A stretch of 64,000 nt of DNA from Spirochaeta isovalerica (GTDB taxonomy: Bacteria > Spirochaetota > Spirochaetia > DSM-2461), in the NCBI RefSeq assembly GCF_014207565.1, contig NZ_JACHGJ010000005.1:248001-312000 (forward strand). Reading direction: 5' to 3'. The notes beneath the pieces are model-generated. The model was given only the letters and a program-made list of their open reading frames with translations. It did not search any database and was not told where the DNA came from. The position numbers were made by a program, and so were the translations under genes. Each line of letters opens with the position of its first letter. Position 1 is the first letter of the stretch. Positions 8,572 to 16,446 of this stretch are shown here, one piece after another.

Positions 8572-8898
8572 ATGGATTTTGAAACAATGAGCAATTCAAC
8601 TGCCTGCTGCTCCCTCAATATAGATGGCGCTGAGCAGGAACGGCTGATAGCCATTTCCAAAGCGCTGGGAAATCCCATCAGGTTCGCCATTCTCAAATAC
8701 CTTCTCACTCACCCCGGATGCATAACCGGAGATATTGTGGAAAGCCTGCCCATAGCCCAGGCAACGACATCTCAGCATCTGAAGGTTCTGAAAGAGTGCG
8801 GATTGATTTCCCTGGAAAGCTCGGGAGTGAAAAGCTGCTACAGTCTGAATGATGAAACGCTGAAATGGTACAGACAAGTTATCGGGGAAATTTTCTGA
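8572..8898 (+). CDS. ArsR-family repressor (second, permease-linked)
   Basis: A 108-residue winged-helix repressor. The recognition region is PIAQATTSQHLKVLKECGLIS (residues ~60-80), and a CC pair near the N-terminus (STACCSL) plus Cys in GCITGD and SCYSLN may bind the inducer. The classic CVC motif is absent, so the sensing site differs from the first ArsR in this window. The ATG at 8572 is chosen because an AGAGG ribosome site precedes it and because the operator and promoter lie just upstream; a longer reading from 8500 would translate through the promoter. It probably represses itself and the permease downstream. Confidence 0.88.
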   Translation: MDFETMSNSTACCSLNIDGAEQERLIAISKALGNPIRFAILKYLLTHPGCITGDIVESLPIAQATTSQHLKVLKECGLISLESSGVKSCYSLNDETLKWYRQVIGEIF

Positions 8899-8927
8899 TT
8901 GCCCTTTGTTTTTTTTTATTTTATTTA

Positions 8928-8943
8928 ATCGTATTTTTACGAT
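8928..8943 (+). promoter_or_regulatory. Second copy of the ArsR-2 operator
   Basis: ATCGTATTTTTACGAT differs at one of 16 positions from the copy at 8534-8549. It ends 14 bases before the permease ATG. A weak promoter (TTGCCC 8899, TTTAAT 8924) would place it at the transcription start, so the permease may have its own repressor-controlled promoter. Confidence 0.7.
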
Positions 8944-8957
8944 CTAAAGGAGTTACA

Positions 8958-9962
8958 ATGTTTGAAATTATTAAGAATATCGGATCGTTCATGCTTTCCG
9001 CCTATTCCCATTCCTGGCCATATCTTCTGCTGACCATACCTCTGGCCGTAATAATCAATGTCTCGGGGATTTCCCGTTATATCGGCAGAGCTTTCTCAGC
9101 AAAACCGCTAATGGCTATTTTCCTTGCTGCGGCTATCGGAGCGTTCAGCCCATTCTGTTCCTGCGGAGTCATTCCCGTAATCACCTCGCTGCTCATAGGA
9201 GGCGTTCCTCTGGCACCTGTCATGTCCTTCTGGCTTGCCTCTCCTTCCATGGATCCGGAGGTTTTCTTTCTCAGCGTGTCCAGACTGGGAATGGACCTGG
9301 CAGTATGGAGGCTTGGAGCGACTTTTGCCATGAGTCTGGCAGGGGGATATGCAGTGTATTTTCTCATGAGAAACGGCTGGCTGAGCCGTTCTGTTCTCAG
9401 AGCTTCCGCTATTGAGTCAACTCCGGTTGGTGGCGGAACCTGCTCAGAGACTTCATGCTCAACCGGCAACTGTTCAGCTACAAGCTGCTCTGAATCAGCG
9501 CCGTCATGCCATGAAAACAGCTGTGCTGCGGAAGCGAAATCAACGAACCGGAAGGTTTTACTTAAAAGCGCCGCAGGAGAATCGGGAAAAGCGATTATTA
9601 TGATCATCAAGTTTATGACTCTGGCTTTTTTTCTGGAGGCTCTTATCGTCCTCTATGTACCGCAGCAGTGGATAATAGGCTTGCTGGGGCAGCACAACAG
9701 ATATTCCATCCCGCTTTCGACTTTAATCGGAATACCGCTTTATACGACCAATATATCTGCGCTGGGACTGACGGGCGGATTGTTGAAACAGGGGATGAAT
9801 CCCGGTGCCGCACTGGCTTTTCTGATAGGCGGAGCGACGACAACCATTCCCGCCATGGCAGCGGTTTTCGGGATTGTCCGCCATAGGGTCTTTGCGGTTT
9901 ACCTGCTAACGACGATGGCAAGCGCCGCTCTGTCGGGTTTTCTGTATCAGATTTTACATTGA
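8958..9962 (+). CDS. ArsP-like permease with cysteine-rich loop
   Basis: The 334-residue product, read from the ATG at 8958 (AAAGGA ribosome site), belongs to the DUF318/ArsP permeases. It carries the signature FSPFCSCGVIPVITSLLIGG and SFWLASPSMDPE in its first half and a related second half. ArsP proteins export trivalent organoarsenicals. Between the halves, residues ~162-189 form a loop with six cysteines and one histidine (pattern TC..SC..NC..SC..SCH..SC), which looks like a metal- or metalloid-binding strap and is unusual. It lies directly after its ArsR and has a copy of that operator in front. The substrate is probably a thiophilic metalloid; this is inference. Confidence 0.87.
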   Translation: MFEIIKNIGSFMLSAYSHSWPYLLLTIPLAVIINVSGISRYIGRAFSAKPLMAIFLAAAIGAFSPFCSCGVIPVITSLLIGGVPLAPVMSFWLASPSMDPEVFFLSVSRLGMDLAVWRLGATFAMSLAGGYAVYFLMRNGWLSRSVLRASAIESTPVGGGTCSETSCSTGNCSATSCSESAPSCHENSCAAEAKSTNRKVLLKSAAGESGKAIIMIIKFMTLAFFLEALIVLYVPQQWIIGLLGQHNRYSIPLSTLIGIPLYTTNISALGLTGGLLKQGMNPGAALAFLIGGATTTIPAMAAVFGIVRHRVFAVYLLTTMASAALSGFLYQILH

Positions 9963-9970
9963 CCTTCTTT

Positions 9971-10489
9971 TTAGTTTTTCAGAAAGTCGAGGATCAGCCG
10001 GGATGTCATTTCCGGCTGTTCCTCATGAATGTAATGTCCTGAACCGGGTATTATATGCAGCTCGGCATTCTGAAACTCTTTTTCCAGAATATAACCGTTT
10101 TCCGGTGGATTGCCCCTGTCAAACTCCCCCCAGAGCAGCAGAACGGGCTGACGGACCTGCCCGACGGAAGACAGCTCATCGGGATCCGTATAATTTTTCA
10201 GCATGGACACCATGGCGTTTACGAAATTTTCCGTGCGGCTGGCTACCATATAGGCGTCAACATCGGCCTGCGTAATCTGCTCCGGTTTGTAGTAGGAGCC
10301 TTTGAATGAAGCCATTCTGAAATCGCTGTCTCTGAACAGCTTTGCTGAAATTCTCGTTAAGGGAAAGAAGAGGTATTTGAGAAATTCGGGATTTCCATCA
10401 TCTATGATACCGGGGTCCAGCAAAATCAGTCTGGAAATCCAGTCACTTATCAAGGCGGCATCGAGAACAATATTTGCTCTCATTTCCAT
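9971..10489 (-). pseudogene. N-truncated alpha/beta hydrolase
   Basis: The 172-residue reading contains the C-terminal two thirds of an alpha/beta hydrolase. ALISDWISRLILLDPG is the strand after the nucleophile elbow, then comes a cap domain, PVLLLWGEFDRGNP with the acid Asp, and GSGHYIHEEQPE with the catalytic His. The nucleophile elbow G-x-S-x-G and everything before it are missing. The residues where it should be read MEMRANIVLDAAL, and an in-frame TAA lies four codons before the first methionine. It cannot be catalytically active as read and is best seen as a 5'-deleted gene. Confidence 0.75.
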
Positions 10490-10647
10490 TATGTCGAATT
10501 AAAAGGAAAATCTCCAGAGCTGTCAGTTTATTCATTGTTCACTGAAATTTATGAAAGACTGACCCATTCACAAACACCACACACTTCATTCTCAGTTCAT
10601 TCAGATTTCTCCTTTAAATTGTAAGCATCAATGATGGAGGTTGATAT

Positions 10648-10959
10648 ATGAAAGCGAACAAAGCGAAGTTGAATTATCTGGTCGATGCCCTGATCGCAAT
10701 AGGGTTTATAATCTCGTTAGCATCGGGGGCCATACTCCTCTTTAATGCCGACAGCGGTTACATGGGGGGAAGGAATCCCCGGTTTAACCAATCTATTATC
10801 CTCTTCGGGAAATACACCTGGAAAGAGATCCACAACTGGTCCAGCCTGATCATGGCAGCCGGAGTTTTCTTCCATTTCGTGCTCCACTGGAACTGGATCG
10901 TCTGCATGACGAAGAAGATTTTCAAAAGAGAAGCGAAGCAGCTTCAGTGCGACCTGTAG
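10648..10959 (+). CDS. DUF4405 membrane protein (cytochrome-b-like)
   Basis: A 103-residue protein with two clear membrane helices (LIAIGFIISLASGAILLF and SSLIMAAGVFFHFVLHW) and the DUF4405 layout. Histidines in IHNWSS and FHFVLHWNW are placed as in small b-type haem-binding helices. GGAGG lies seven bases before the ATG. A DUF302 gene follows about 110 bases downstream on the same strand. Both families often sit near redox or detoxification genes, but nothing here fixes a function. Haem binding is inferred from the histidine pattern only. Confidence 0.75.
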   Translation: MKANKAKLNYLVDALIAIGFIISLASGAILLFNADSGYMGGRNPRFNQSIILFGKYTWKEIHNWSSLIMAAGVFFHFVLHWNWIVCMTKKIFKREAKQLQCDL

Positions 10960-11068
10960 GGGGAGATCTGAATCAGGCCGGTCCGGGACTTCGGAAAAAC
11001 AATTACATATATTATTTACTATATAGGCAAACTATAATTATATTAAATCTAATACAAGGAGATAGTTT

Positions 11069-11452
11069 ATGTACAGTATAAGCAGAGAAACAAAGCTCGA
11101 TTTTTCCGAAGCGCTGGAAAAGGTAAAAGAAGAACTGAAGAAAGAAGGGTTCGGTGTCCTGACCGAAATAGATATAAAAGCGACCCTGAAGAAAAAGCTG
11201 GATGTGGACAGAGACAACTATGTCATCCTCGGAGCCTGCAATCCGCCCAATGCCGACAAAGCTCTCAATGCGGAAATCGAAATAGGGCTGATGCTTCCCT
11301 GCAATGTCATTGTCTATGAAAAGGCGGGTAAAACATTTGTTTCGGCGATCCGCCCCTCCATAGCCATGTCGATGATCGAGAACCCCGGCCTGAAAGGTAT
11401 CGCCGGAGATATAGAAGCGAAACTGGAGCGCGTTATCTCCGGCGTCAGTTGA
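11069..11452 (+). CDS. DUF302 domain protein
   Basis: A 127-residue soluble protein that matches the DUF302 fold throughout. It has an N-terminal FSEALEKVKEELKKEGFGVL helix-strand, then VILGACNPPNADKALNAE, GLMLPCNVIVYE and the terminal region SMIENPGLKGIAGDIEAKLE. The two cysteines (GACNPP, LPCNVI) are typical of the family, whose biochemical role is not known. A good AAGGAG ribosome site precedes the ATG. Its stop codon overlaps the TTG that opens the truncated EamA reading frame, a junction that looks like the scar of a deletion. Confidence 0.85.
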   Translation: MYSISRETKLDFSEALEKVKEELKKEGFGVLTEIDIKATLKKKLDVDRDNYVILGACNPPNADKALNAEIEIGLMLPCNVIVYEKAGKTFVSAIRPSIAMSMIENPGLKGIAGDIEAKLERVISGVS

Positions 11453-12093
11453 ACATCCTCGCAGGGGCGATAGGCATCATCCTTTATTTCTACAGCATTG
11501 ATCATCTCATACTGGCCGATTCATCGATGCTGAACAAACTGAGTCCCTTTTTCGTTATCCTGTTCGCGCGCATCTTTCTTAAAAACAGAATACGGGCTTT
11601 TCAGCTGGGGGCGCTGGCTCTGGCATTGGGCGGTTCGGCTCTGATCATTAAACCGGGTTTTCAATTTTCCTCAACGGTTCCGGCCCTGATCGGAACTCTA
11701 TCCGCTGTTTTCGCCGGTCTGGCTTACACAATGGTCAGCTACCTCGGCGGCAGGGAAAGCAGTTTCACTATCGTCTTTATTTTTTCACTCTTCTCCACTC
11801 TGGCTTGTCTTCCCGTTCTTTTCATTGAAGCAGTTGTGCCGACTTTGGAACAGCTTTTCTACCTTCTGGGGGCCGGAGTCATGGCCGCGGGGGGCCAATT
11901 CATGCTGACAGCTTCTTACAAGTATGCACCGGCCGGAGAGATATCCATCTATCAGTATTCACAGATTGTCTTCGCAAGTTTACTGGGCATATTGTTCTTT
12001 GCGGAATTACCCGATCTGATGAGTCTGGGAGGATATGTTCTGATCTTCACTGCGGGAATACTCATATTCCTGAAAGGGAAAAGATCTACATAG
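11449..12093 (+). pseudogene. N-truncated EamA/DMT transporter
   Basis: The 214-residue frame opens with TTG overlapping the DUF302 stop. It begins in the middle of the first EamA repeat (YFYSIDHLILADSSMLNKLSP), where a complete carrier would already have crossed the membrane two or three times. Complete members are about 300 residues; roughly the first 70-80 are missing here. The rest, including the whole second repeat through LGGYVLIFTAGILIFLK, is intact. A deletion that fused the DUF302 gene to the body of the transporter gene is the simplest reading. It could still be translated by coupling, but transport is unlikely. Confidence 0.7.
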
Positions 12094-13609
12094 GTTTTCT
12101 GGCTACGGCAATAAAATTCGTCGGCGGATAATCCATCGGCTCATGATCTTCCCGATACAGTTCAACTTTACCTTTGAACCTGTTTTCCGCAATCCACGGA
12201 TTGGTAAAAACTTTCGAACGGCTGTCTATTTCAAAACCCGCCCCTTTCAGAGCCCCGATCCATTGGGAATAGCTCCAGAAGCAGAAGCGCTCATGCATCT
12301 CGCTCTCCCAGTTGTCTGTATAATCTTTTGTCAGCAGAAATTCGGCGGCATCTTCATAGCGGAGTTTGATGTAGTCCTCATCTCCCACCGGAACTTCATC
12401 CCAGGACAGGGAGTATCCCTCTTCCTTCCGGAAATCCATGGCAAAACGGAAAAAGCGCTCGTAAGTGGAAAGCTCAGTCAGAGAAGAATCTCCTGAATGA
12501 TCTGTCCTATTCAGCTTCATAAGCACGATGCGGTCCTTTTCCTCCGGACCGACTACATCGCGGTTTATCCAGATGCCGCCGGGCTTCAGCTCATCAAATC
12601 TGTTCTTGATAAAGCGGAGCAGTTCCTCATGGGAACCGTAGGATTCGATTTCATGGGTCAGGGAACTGGAATGAATTGTATTCATTGACCCCGGAGTGAA
12701 AACCAGACCCGTTACGGCGTTCTTCCGGGCAAACCAGATATTGGGATTGGCGAATTCTCCGTTGTTTTTCCGCTGAATGCAGATATCGTGAAGCTGTCTT
12801 GTCAATTCGACGCCGTAAAAATCCGATTCATTGAGCCTCGGCTCCTCGGTGGCGTGCCTGAGCCAGCTTCCTGTGGCGCAGCCGATATCGCCGATCCGCC
12901 CGGGCTGGACAAAAGAGGCGACATCTTTCCACTTGATATGGGTATTCTCATCCATCTGCCGGACATAACTGGCGTAATCCCTCGTATCGGTAATGTCTCC
13001 GTCATCGGAGGCGATGGGATCGGAAAAAAGAAACTGGATTCTCCCTCCGAGATTATACTGCTTGAGAATCCGGTATGAAGCGGGATGGATTTCATCGAGA
13101 ATAATCCGGTCCGAGCTCCAATGAGGGATTGCCGCAATGCGTTCAATCAGTTCCCAGGGATTGGCTGCCACATTCCGTTCAGCGCCGAACACGGAATATC
13201 CCAACTCTTCATACAGATCTCCGACATCTGTCGAGCAGGCAACGATGCAGTTTTCCGGAGACAGGTCAAAAAAATCATCGGCCTGATGAAGAATGCTTTT
13301 GATCGTATAGGAGGCGAAATCGCTTCTGAATCCGATATCGGTAATGGGATAGCAGTAAACGGGAACAGTAAGATCGTGGGAAAATTCCTGGATGGCCATA
13401 GCCCTGTGAGCATAGGACAGGGGGTTCCGCCTCGTCCCTTCATGGTTGGCCGATGTTACGGCGAAAATGATCCCCTCAATTTCAGAGACGGGAAGCGCCC
13501 GCCCTCTTCTGTCCTGTTCCGCTTCCATCTGAGTGTGAATGAACCGGTAGAGATACTGAAACTGAAAATTGGTCACCACATGGTGTCTGCCCGGAATAAG
13601 TATGTACAT
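12086..13609 (-). CDS. Two-domain protein: nucleotidyltransferase-like plus SAM methyltransferase
   Basis: The 507-residue protein opens with IPGRHHVVTNFQFQYLYR and, further on, TSANHEGTRRNPLSYAHR. Together these resemble the first phosphate-binding and ISSTxxR-type motifs of NMN/pantetheine adenylyltransferases (residues 1-~190). From residue ~235 the class-I methyltransferase motif GDIGCATGSWLR appears, followed by FYGVEL and a post-motif LKPGGIWINRD. It has no signal peptide. A cytidylyl- or adenylyl-type transfer coupled to methylation of a lipid or sugar-nucleotide intermediate is possible but unproven. Its 3' end overlaps the EamA frame by 8 bases. No Shine-Dalgarno sequence is present; TATACT lies six bases before the ATG. 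Confidence 0.8.
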   Translation of the reverse strand: MYILIPGRHHVVTNFQFQYLYRFIHTQMEAEQDRRGRALPVSEIEGIIFAVTSANHEGTRRNPLSYAHRAMAIQEFSHDLTVPVYCYPITDIGFRSDFASYTIKSILHQADDFFDLSPENCIVACSTDVGDLYEELGYSVFGAERNVAANPWELIERIAAIPHWSSDRIILDEIHPASYRILKQYNLGGRIQFLFSDPIASDDGDITDTRDYASYVRQMDENTHIKWKDVASFVQPGRIGDIGCATGSWLRHATEEPRLNESDFYGVELTRQLHDICIQRKNNGEFANPNIWFARKNAVTGLVFTPGSMNTIHSSSLTHEIESYGSHEELLRFIKNRFDELKPGGIWINRDVVGPEEKDRIVLMKLNRTDHSGDSSLTELSTYERFFRFAMDFRKEEGYSLSWDEVPVGDEDYIKLRYEDAAEFLLTKDYTDNWESEMHERFCFWSYSQWIGALKGAGFEIDSRSKVFTNPWIAENRFKGKVELYREDHEPMDYPPTNFIAVARKPM

Positions 13610-13615
13610 AAGGGA

Positions 13616-13645
13616 AGTATAAGCGGATTATCAGTAAATTGGCTA
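13616..13645 (-). promoter_or_regulatory. Leaderless-type promoter of the methyltransferase gene
   Basis: On the minus strand TAGCCA (13645-13640), an 18-base spacer and TATACT (13621-13616) are followed by six bases and the ATG at 13609. No ribosome-binding sequence lies between. Confidence 0.45.
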
Positions 13646-13673
13646 CTGTTCGGGAGATAACAACTATTCGGAA

Positions 13674-13703
13674 AGGCTGATTCATTCTAACTTGAATCAG
13701 CCT
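13674..13703 (-). terminator. Hairpin after the pyruvate dehydrogenase operon
   Basis: AGGCTGATTCA (13674-13684) and TGAATCAGCCT (13693-13703) form an 11-bp perfect stem with an 8-base loop, ten bases after the lpd stop. The downstream T stretch is short, so termination strength is uncertain. Confidence 0.65.
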
Positions 13704-13712
13704 CTTTCTTCA

Positions 13713-15122
13713 TTACTTTCCGGGAGGCATTATATCGGTAATCGACCCGTCCACGATCTCCGCGGCAAAGGCGAAAGTCTCCGCCAGGGTCGGATGGGCG
13801 TGAACCGTCAGGCTGATATCTTCGAAATCAGCCCCCATCTCCAGGGCCAGAACGGCCTCATGGATGAGTTCCCCGGCATTCAAGCCGCAGATTCCCGCTC
13901 CGATGATCCGGCCGCTTTCGCTGTCGAAAAGGACTTTTGTCGTTCCCGATGCTCCGTCGGCGCTGAGGGCTCTTCCGCTGGCACCCCAGGGGAACTTACC
14001 CAGTTTATATTCGATTCCTTTTTCCTTAGCTTCTTTCTCCGTCATTCCCATCCAGGCGATTTCCGGACTGGTATAGGCAACCGATGGAATGGTCATGGCT
14101 TCAAAAGCCGATTTCTTTCCGGCGATAACTTCCGCGGCGACTTTTCCTTCATGGGAGGCTTTGTGAGCCAGCATGGGGTTGCCGACCACATCGCCTATGG
14201 CGAATATATTGCCGGCGATAGTTCTCATCTGCTTATCCACGGGGACAAATCCCCTTTCATCAAGGTCCAGCCCGATATTCTCCCGGCCCCAGCCTTCCGT
14301 AGACGGACGACGGCCGACGGCGACAAGGACCGCATCGAATTCAGCCTGTTCCGGCGCTTTCTTTCCCTCGAAGCTGGCAGTTATACCATTTTTACCCGAC
14401 TCAATCTTCGTCACTTTTGTGGAAGTGTAGATCGAGTATCTCTTCTTGAGCTTCAGGAAGAGGGGTTGTACCAGGTCTTTATCCGCCGGAGGAATGAGGT
14501 GCTCCATCATCTCCACAATGGTAATTTCCGAACCCAGAGCATGGTAGATTTGGGCCATTTCCAGGCCGATGATACCGCCCCCGATGATGAGAAAACGCTT
14601 CGGTATGGATTTGATCTCCAGCCCGTCGGTCGAATCCCAGATCCTCTCGTCTTCGGGCAGTCCGGGTATTCTGAAGGGATAGGATCCCGTTGCGATGACA
14701 GCATGGGCAAAGCGGATGGTTCTCTCATCTTCCCCCGATCGGACGGCTATGGAACCTTTATCTTTAAAAACGCCGAAGCCGGTGACTCTGTCGATTTTCC
14801 GGGCTTTGCAGAGCTGATCGAGACCGCCGGTCAGCTGGCCGACAACCTGGTTTTTCCGGTCCCTCAGTTTGTCCACATCGATTTCCGGTTTGGGAAAGGA
14901 GATTCCGTATTTTTCAATCTCCGCCGCTTCTTCTATGACCGCCGCTCCGTGAAGGAGGGTTTTGGAAGGTATGCATCCCACATTGAGACAGGTACCGCCC
15001 AGATTCCCGGCCTGCTCGATCAGGCAGACCGACAGACCCAGATCGGCGGCGCGGAATGCCGCCGTATAGCCTCCGGGGCCGCCGCCCAGAACGGCCACAT
15101 CATATATTTTATCTTCTGACAT
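13713..15122 (-). CDS. lpd: Dihydrolipoyl dehydrogenase (E3)
   Basis: A 469-residue flavoprotein that reoxidises dihydrolipoamide and passes electrons to NAD+. It has the FAD-binding start VLGGGPGGYTAAFRAADLG, the redox disulfide GGTCLNVGCIPSK, the NAD-binding LIIGGGIIGLE, and the C-terminal catalytic HAHPTLAET. There is no N-terminal lipoyl domain. It is the third gene of a leftward operon with aceE and aceF (24-base gap from aceF), so it serves the pyruvate dehydrogenase complex. AGGAGA precedes the ATG. A hairpin follows the stop. Confidence 0.95.
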   Translation of the reverse strand: MSEDKIYDVAVLGGGPGGYTAAFRAADLGLSVCLIEQAGNLGGTCLNVGCIPSKTLLHGAAVIEEAAEIEKYGISFPKPEIDVDKLRDRKNQVVGQLTGGLDQLCKARKIDRVTGFGVFKDKGSIAVRSGEDERTIRFAHAVIATGSYPFRIPGLPEDERIWDSTDGLEIKSIPKRFLIIGGGIIGLEMAQIYHALGSEITIVEMMEHLIPPADKDLVQPLFLKLKKRYSIYTSTKVTKIESGKNGITASFEGKKAPEQAEFDAVLVAVGRRPSTEGWGRENIGLDLDERGFVPVDKQMRTIAGNIFAIGDVVGNPMLAHKASHEGKVAAEVIAGKKSAFEAMTIPSVAYTSPEIAWMGMTEKEAKEKGIEYKLGKFPWGASGRALSADGASGTTKVLFDSESGRIIGAGICGLNAGELIHEAVLALEMGADFEDISLTVHAHPTLAETFAFAAEIVDGSITDIMPPGK

Positions 15123-15146
15123 AATATCTCCTTGTTGTGCTTCCGG

Positions 15147-16436
15147 TCAGAGAAGGATCCGTTTAAGGTCTTCCAGATACTGAACCAGACTTCTGCTGAA
15201 CCGCGCCGCTTCCGCTCCGTCAATAACACGATGGTCATAGGAAAGAGACAGGGGAAGAATGAGTCGGGGAATAAAGTCCTCTCCGTCCCAGACCGGTTTG
15301 ACCGAACTTCTGGAAAGTCCCAGAATCCCGACCTGCGGTTTGTTGACGATGGGGGTGAAGGCCGTGCCTCCGATGCCTCCGAGACTGGAGATGGAGAAGG
15401 TGGCGCCCTGAAGATCATCGACCGCCAGTTTACCCTCCCGGGCTTTGGAACTGAGGGCTTTCAGCTCTTCGCTGATCTCTTTCAAGCCCTTCTCATCGGC
15501 ATTTTTAATAACCGGAACAACGAGTCCCTGAGGCGTATCCACGGCGATTCCGATGTTGTAGTATTTCTTGAGAATAAGCGAGCTGCCCCCTGGAACCAGA
15601 GAAGAGTTCATGGAGGGATACTCTTTCAGCGCCGCGACCACCGCTTTGATAACAAAGACAAGCAGACTGTATTTCACGCCTGTTTTGTCAGCCTCGCTGT
15701 TCAGCTCTTTCCGGAAATCCTCCAGTTCGCTGATATCCGCCTCATCGAAATGGGTCACATGGGGAATGGTTACCCAGCTCTTGTGGAGATGGGGACCGGA
15801 AATCTTTTTGATCCGGGACAGTTTGACTTCTTCTATATCGCCGTAACGGGAGAAATCCTCCAGCGGTTCATCATCGCCCGGCCAAGCCGTACCTCCGCCC
15901 TTCAGAGCCTTTTTGATCAGTTCCTGAACGTCGCTTTTCAGAATACGCCCCTTAGGTCCGGTACCCCGGATGCGGGTCAGATCGATTTCCAGTTCTCTGG
16001 CATACGCTCTGACAGAGGGGGTCGCATGGGATGTTTTTCCCTCCTCGCCGTACGAAGCGCTATCGGGAGGACCGCCAACAGCAGGTCGGGGTTCCGGCGG
16101 AAGTTCCGTCGGCGGAGCCGTTTCTGCGGCAACCGCTTTTTCCGGTGCTTTTTCCGGTTTCTCTTCCGGTACCGATTTTTCAGTAGCCTCTGCCGAACCG
16201 GTCACTTCGAGAGTCATGATAAGATCCCCGGTGTTAACCTGATCTTCCGCGCTGACATGAATCTCCTTTATAACTCCGCCGAACGGACTGGGCAGATCCA
16301 TGACCGCCTTGTCACTTTCCAGCGACATAAGCGAACTGTCTTTTTCCACTTCATCGCCGGGAGAGACGAATATTTCCACAATGAGAATGTCTTTTACATC
16401 GCCGAAGTCGGGGAGCCGTATTTTTTCCAGTGGCAT
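15147..16436 (-). CDS. aceF: Pyruvate dehydrogenase E2, dihydrolipoamide acetyltransferase
   Basis: Read from the ATG at 16436 (GGAGAGGA just before it), the protein is about 429 residues. It has one lipoyl domain with the swinging lysine in LESDKAVMDL, a Glu/Pro/Ala-rich linker, a peripheral-subunit-binding domain (ATPSVRAYARELEID...GRILKSDV), and the catalytic acyltransferase core ending with SLSYDHRVIDGAEAARF. A single lipoyl domain contrasts with the three of the E. coli enzyme. It begins 10 bases after aceE ends. It transfers the acetyl group to CoA within the PDH complex. An upstream start at 16472 would overlap aceE and has no ribosome site. Confidence 0.93.
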   Translation of the reverse strand: MPLEKIRLPDFGDVKDILIVEIFVSPGDEVEKDSSLMSLESDKAVMDLPSPFGGVIKEIHVSAEDQVNTGDLIMTLEVTGSAEATEKSVPEEKPEKAPEKAVAAETAPPTELPPEPRPAVGGPPDSASYGEEGKTSHATPSVRAYARELEIDLTRIRGTGPKGRILKSDVQELIKKALKGGGTAWPGDDEPLEDFSRYGDIEEVKLSRIKKISGPHLHKSWVTIPHVTHFDEADISELEDFRKELNSEADKTGVKYSLLVFVIKAVVAALKEYPSMNSSLVPGGSSLILKKYYNIGIAVDTPQGLVVPVIKNADEKGLKEISEELKALSSKAREGKLAVDDLQGATFSISSLGGIGGTAFTPIVNKPQVGILGLSRSSVKPVWDGEDFIPRLILPLSLSYDHRVIDGAEAARFSRSLVQYLEDLKRILL

Positions 16437-16446
16437 ATTCCTCTCC

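Noticed and set aside
13692-15119. Long open frame on the plus strand opposite lpd
   Set aside because: It is the exact complement of an unmistakable dihydrolipoyl dehydrogenase gene and has no recognisable protein motif.
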